A stretch of 8,086 nucleotides of DNA, from assembly GCA_002414505.1 (NCBI GenBank), contig DHZF01000091.1, forward strand, positions 60,514-68,599. Direction: 5' to 3'. Numbering within the stretch: the stretch's first letter is position 1; the number at the start of each line of letters is the position of its first letter. Made by a program: the position numbers and the translations under genes. Positions 6,489 to 8,086 of this stretch are shown piece after piece. The DNA comes from Hyphomonas sp. UBA5111. GTDB lineage: Bacteria > Pseudomonadota > Alphaproteobacteria > Caulobacterales > Hyphomonadaceae. The notes beneath the pieces are model-generated. The model was not told the origin of the DNA and did not search any database. It was given only the letters and a program-made list of their open reading frames with translations.

Positions 6489-7546
6489 TCGCACGGATCC
6501 TTCTCTTTCAATTCATTCGCACGCTGCTCATAGCCGCGCTTGAAGGCAACATTGACTGTACTGTCCGGATCATTGAAGGGATCCTTCGAAAGATCAGCAT
6601 GCGCAGACTTCATGCAACGCATGGACACGTCCGATCGCTCCATGAACAAGCCCGCTTTCGGCTTGGCCTCAGCCCCGATCATTTTGGGGTCCAGTCGTTC
6701 CAACACAGAGTTTACCGCCGCCCTGGAACCGGCGACGAGACAGAGTGAATGCCCTTTCAGGTCTTCGAAGCACTCCTTGATAGCGTCGCCCCCCTTCAGG
6801 AAGCCGCCTGTGCGATTACAAATCAGATCGACTGCCAGCCGATGAGACGGCGCCCATTTGAGAGGATTATTGTCGGTCGCGCCGATGGTTGTGCGATCAA
6901 GGCTGTATTCGGCCTTCATCGACGCTCGGTCACTCATCAGGTCTCCCAGACCCACCACCACCTGCTGGTACATTTCTCCGAGGCGACGCATGATCTCAAC
7001 CGGATCTTCGCTGGTGAGGTAGGACGGGTCCAGCTGAGCACCTTCACAGAAGGCTTCCAGCATGACAACTTCACTTGTGGCTTCGGCATCGTCCGGCCGA
7101 GACTTGGTTCGGCGATCCGGCTCAGGCCAGACTTCACTCGTAATACTGGTGCGGGACTCGCACATGTCATCAGACAGGGGGGCGCCCCTCTTGCGCATAT
7201 CCGAGGCATTGCCCGGGTCTTCGATGAGATTCTTGTCCACGTCGACCTGAAGGACAAAATTGCCGATCTGAATACTCTCGCCGGCCGGAACAGCTGTCTC
7301 CACCGAATGCTCCACGCGCGTCCGGTCAGCACCAAGGTAAACCCCATTGGTACTTGTATCACGGACGAAGACGCGCCCGCCACGTGCGCAGATCGTGCAG
7401 TGAAAGCGTGACAATTGCCGGTGCAAGTCCTCAATGACCCAAACTGCCGCAGGATCTCGTCCTACCGTGACGTTTCCATCACCCATGATGTAGGAATCGA
7501 TCAGGTGACCGGGATCATCCTCACGGAACAGACGAAGCGTAATCAT
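6485..7546 (-). CDS. tagH: TagH-like T6SS-associated FHA-domain protein
   Basis: A 353-residue cytoplasmic protein. An N-terminal FHA domain (about 1-103) has the phosphothreonine-binding set: Gly29-Arg30 in VTVGRD, LSRFHCTI (Ser46, Arg47, His49) and DTSTNGVYLG (Thr66, Asn67, Gly68). A low-complexity charged linker (about 105-160) follows. The C-terminal region (about 162-345) matches the T6SS FHA C-terminal domain: LEAFCEGAQL, IMRRLGEMYQQVVVGLGDLM, RASMKAEYSLDRTTIGATDNNPLKW, GGFLKGGDAIKECFEDLKGH and SRAAVNSVLERLDP. FHA proteins of this class bind phosphorylated kinase or partner proteins and license T6SS assembly. Its ATG forms a four-base ATGA overlap with the preceding HAMP gene, and its stop overlaps the pppA-like start the same way. 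No other T6SS subunit is in the window, so system membership is inferred from this domain and the neighbour. Confidence 0.88.
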   Translation of the reverse strand: MITLRLFREDDPGHLIDSYIMGDGNVTVGRDPAAVWVIEDLHRQLSRFHCTICARGGRVFVRDTSTNGVYLGADRTRVEHSVETAVPAGESIQIGNFVLQVDVDKNLIEDPGNASDMRKRGAPLSDDMCESRTSITSEVWPEPDRRTKSRPDDAEATSEVVMLEAFCEGAQLDPSYLTSEDPVEIMRRLGEMYQQVVVGLGDLMSDRASMKAEYSLDRTTIGATDNNPLKWAPSHRLAVDLICNRTGGFLKGGDAIKECFEDLKGHSLCLVAGSRAAVNSVLERLDPKMIGAEAKPKAGLFMERSDVSMRCMKSAHADLSKDPFNDPDSTVNVAFKRGYEQRANELKEKDPCE

Positions 7547-8086
7547 CGGGACACCACCGCAAGTTTTGCGGGCGTCGACGTGTCGTCGTTTTCGTCCGGC
7601 TCGGACAGGATGACCGTTTCATTCGGGCGAGCTGCCATTTCGGAATCTGGCTCACCCCGCGACTGAACTGAAACGGCAAACGCATTGAAGCTGTCATAAA
7701 GCTCGCCGAATTCATCTTTTCGCTGGTGAGAGATCAGGAAGTCGACATCGCCCCCTGCAGCATCCCTCAGCGCCACCTTCAATCGGCGAAGCGGAAGGAG
7801 GAGGGTTCGGGTCGCGATGTAGCTTAGGCAGCCCACCATGGCGACCACAAGAACGGCCAGGATTATCAGCATGTTGCGCATATAGCCCGCAGCAGAGCGC
7901 AACTCATTTTTCGGCATGCCGACTTCCACAACGCCGAAGTTCAGACCGGAATAGGTAATGGGGTGCGTGAAACGGAACGTCTCGACCCCATCCATGCCTT
8001 TCACTGTGCTCACTCTAACACCGCTGTCGCCGGTTAGCCTTCCCTGATCCTTGAGTTCGGTGTTGACCGTCCCCACCAGGGAAGGA
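7543..8086 (-). CDS. Membrane sensor protein with extracytoplasmic domain, one visible TM segment and HAMP domain, partial
   Basis: The reading frame is open to the right edge, so only the last 180 residues are seen and the true start lies outside; the internal GTG at 8076 is not a likely start. Visible residues 1-68 look extracytoplasmic and resemble the membrane-proximal end of a Cache-type sensor (FRFTHPITYSGLNFGVVEVGMP). A membrane segment follows at about 71-92 (MLIILAVLVVAMVGCLSYIA). A HAMP domain occupies about 93-142 (LLPLRRLKVAL, then DEFGELYDSFN). A 38-residue acidic, disordered tail (NETVILSEPDENDD) ends the protein. There is no kinase, cyclase or methyl-accepting domain after HAMP, so any catalytic part must be N-terminal and off-window. 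A Ser/Thr kinase fused upstream, or a stand-alone sensor, are both possible. Its TGA overlaps the tagH ATG, placing it in the T6SS-type phospho-signalling module. Confidence 0.8.
   Translation of the reverse strand, partial: PSLVGTVNTELKDQGRLTGDSGVRVSTVKGMDGVETFRFTHPITYSGLNFGVVEVGMPKNELRSAAGYMRNMLIILAVLVVAMVGCLSYIATRTLLLPLRRLKVALRDAAGGDVDFLISHQRKDEFGELYDSFNAFAVSVQSRGEPDSEMAARPNETVILSEPDENDDTSTPAKLAVVSR

Noticed and set aside
6749..7411. A 220-codon plus-strand open frame
   Set aside because: It is a mirror of the TagH-like gene, whose FHA and C-terminal motifs are unmistakable on the minus strand; the plus-strand product shows no family features.
7543..8076. GTG at 8076 as a true start giving a complete 177-residue HAMP protein
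   Set aside because: The frame stays open to the right edge, no ribosome binding site is visible before it, and the protein would begin in the middle of an extracytoplasmic domain with no first membrane segment.

Overview
The window reads as chromosomal DNA of a Gram-negative proteobacterium, most likely an alphaproteobacterium. The G+C-rich codon use, outer-membrane and lipoprotein genes and type VI secretion (T6SS) accessory genes support a Gram-negative host. The class-level guess rests only on the overall style of the proteins and is inference. Coding density is high: no gene-free stretch exceeds about 175 bases. I see no tRNA, rRNA, CRISPR array, insertion sequence or frameshifted gene. 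Three functional blocks are present.

Block 1 (1-2706) is a probable iron-controlled, divergently transcribed envelope locus. A minus-strand gene that leaves the window on the left encodes an exported FAD:protein FMN transferase (ApbE) fused to a DUF2271 domain. Facing it on the plus strand are a secreted DUF4198 protein, whose mature N-terminus should be a histidine, and a lipoprotein with four EF-hands. The 157-base gap between the divergent genes holds a near-consensus Fur box (1333-1347) and two further ATTCTC half-sites. The block ends in a perfect 16-bp hairpin (2721-2758), where it meets the next block head-on.

Block 2 (2835-5535, minus strand) is a two-component system in the unusual order sensor kinase, MipA/OmpV-family outer-membrane protein, OmpR-type response regulator. 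The kinase has a very short periplasmic loop. The regulator's ribosome binding site overlaps the mipA stop codon. The pair probably senses an envelope signal and controls mipA along with itself.

Block 3 (5709-8086, minus strand) is a phospho-signalling module of the T6SS type. It contains a membrane protein with a HAMP domain (cut by the right edge), a TagH-like FHA protein and a PP2C phosphatase resembling PppA. Each of these genes overlaps the next by an ATGA tetranucleotide, so the three are tightly co-translated. The matching Ser/Thr kinase and the T6SS structural genes are not in the window and would be expected to the right. The boundary with block 2 is a 173-base gap with only a weak hairpin, so some read-through from block 3 into block 2 is possible.
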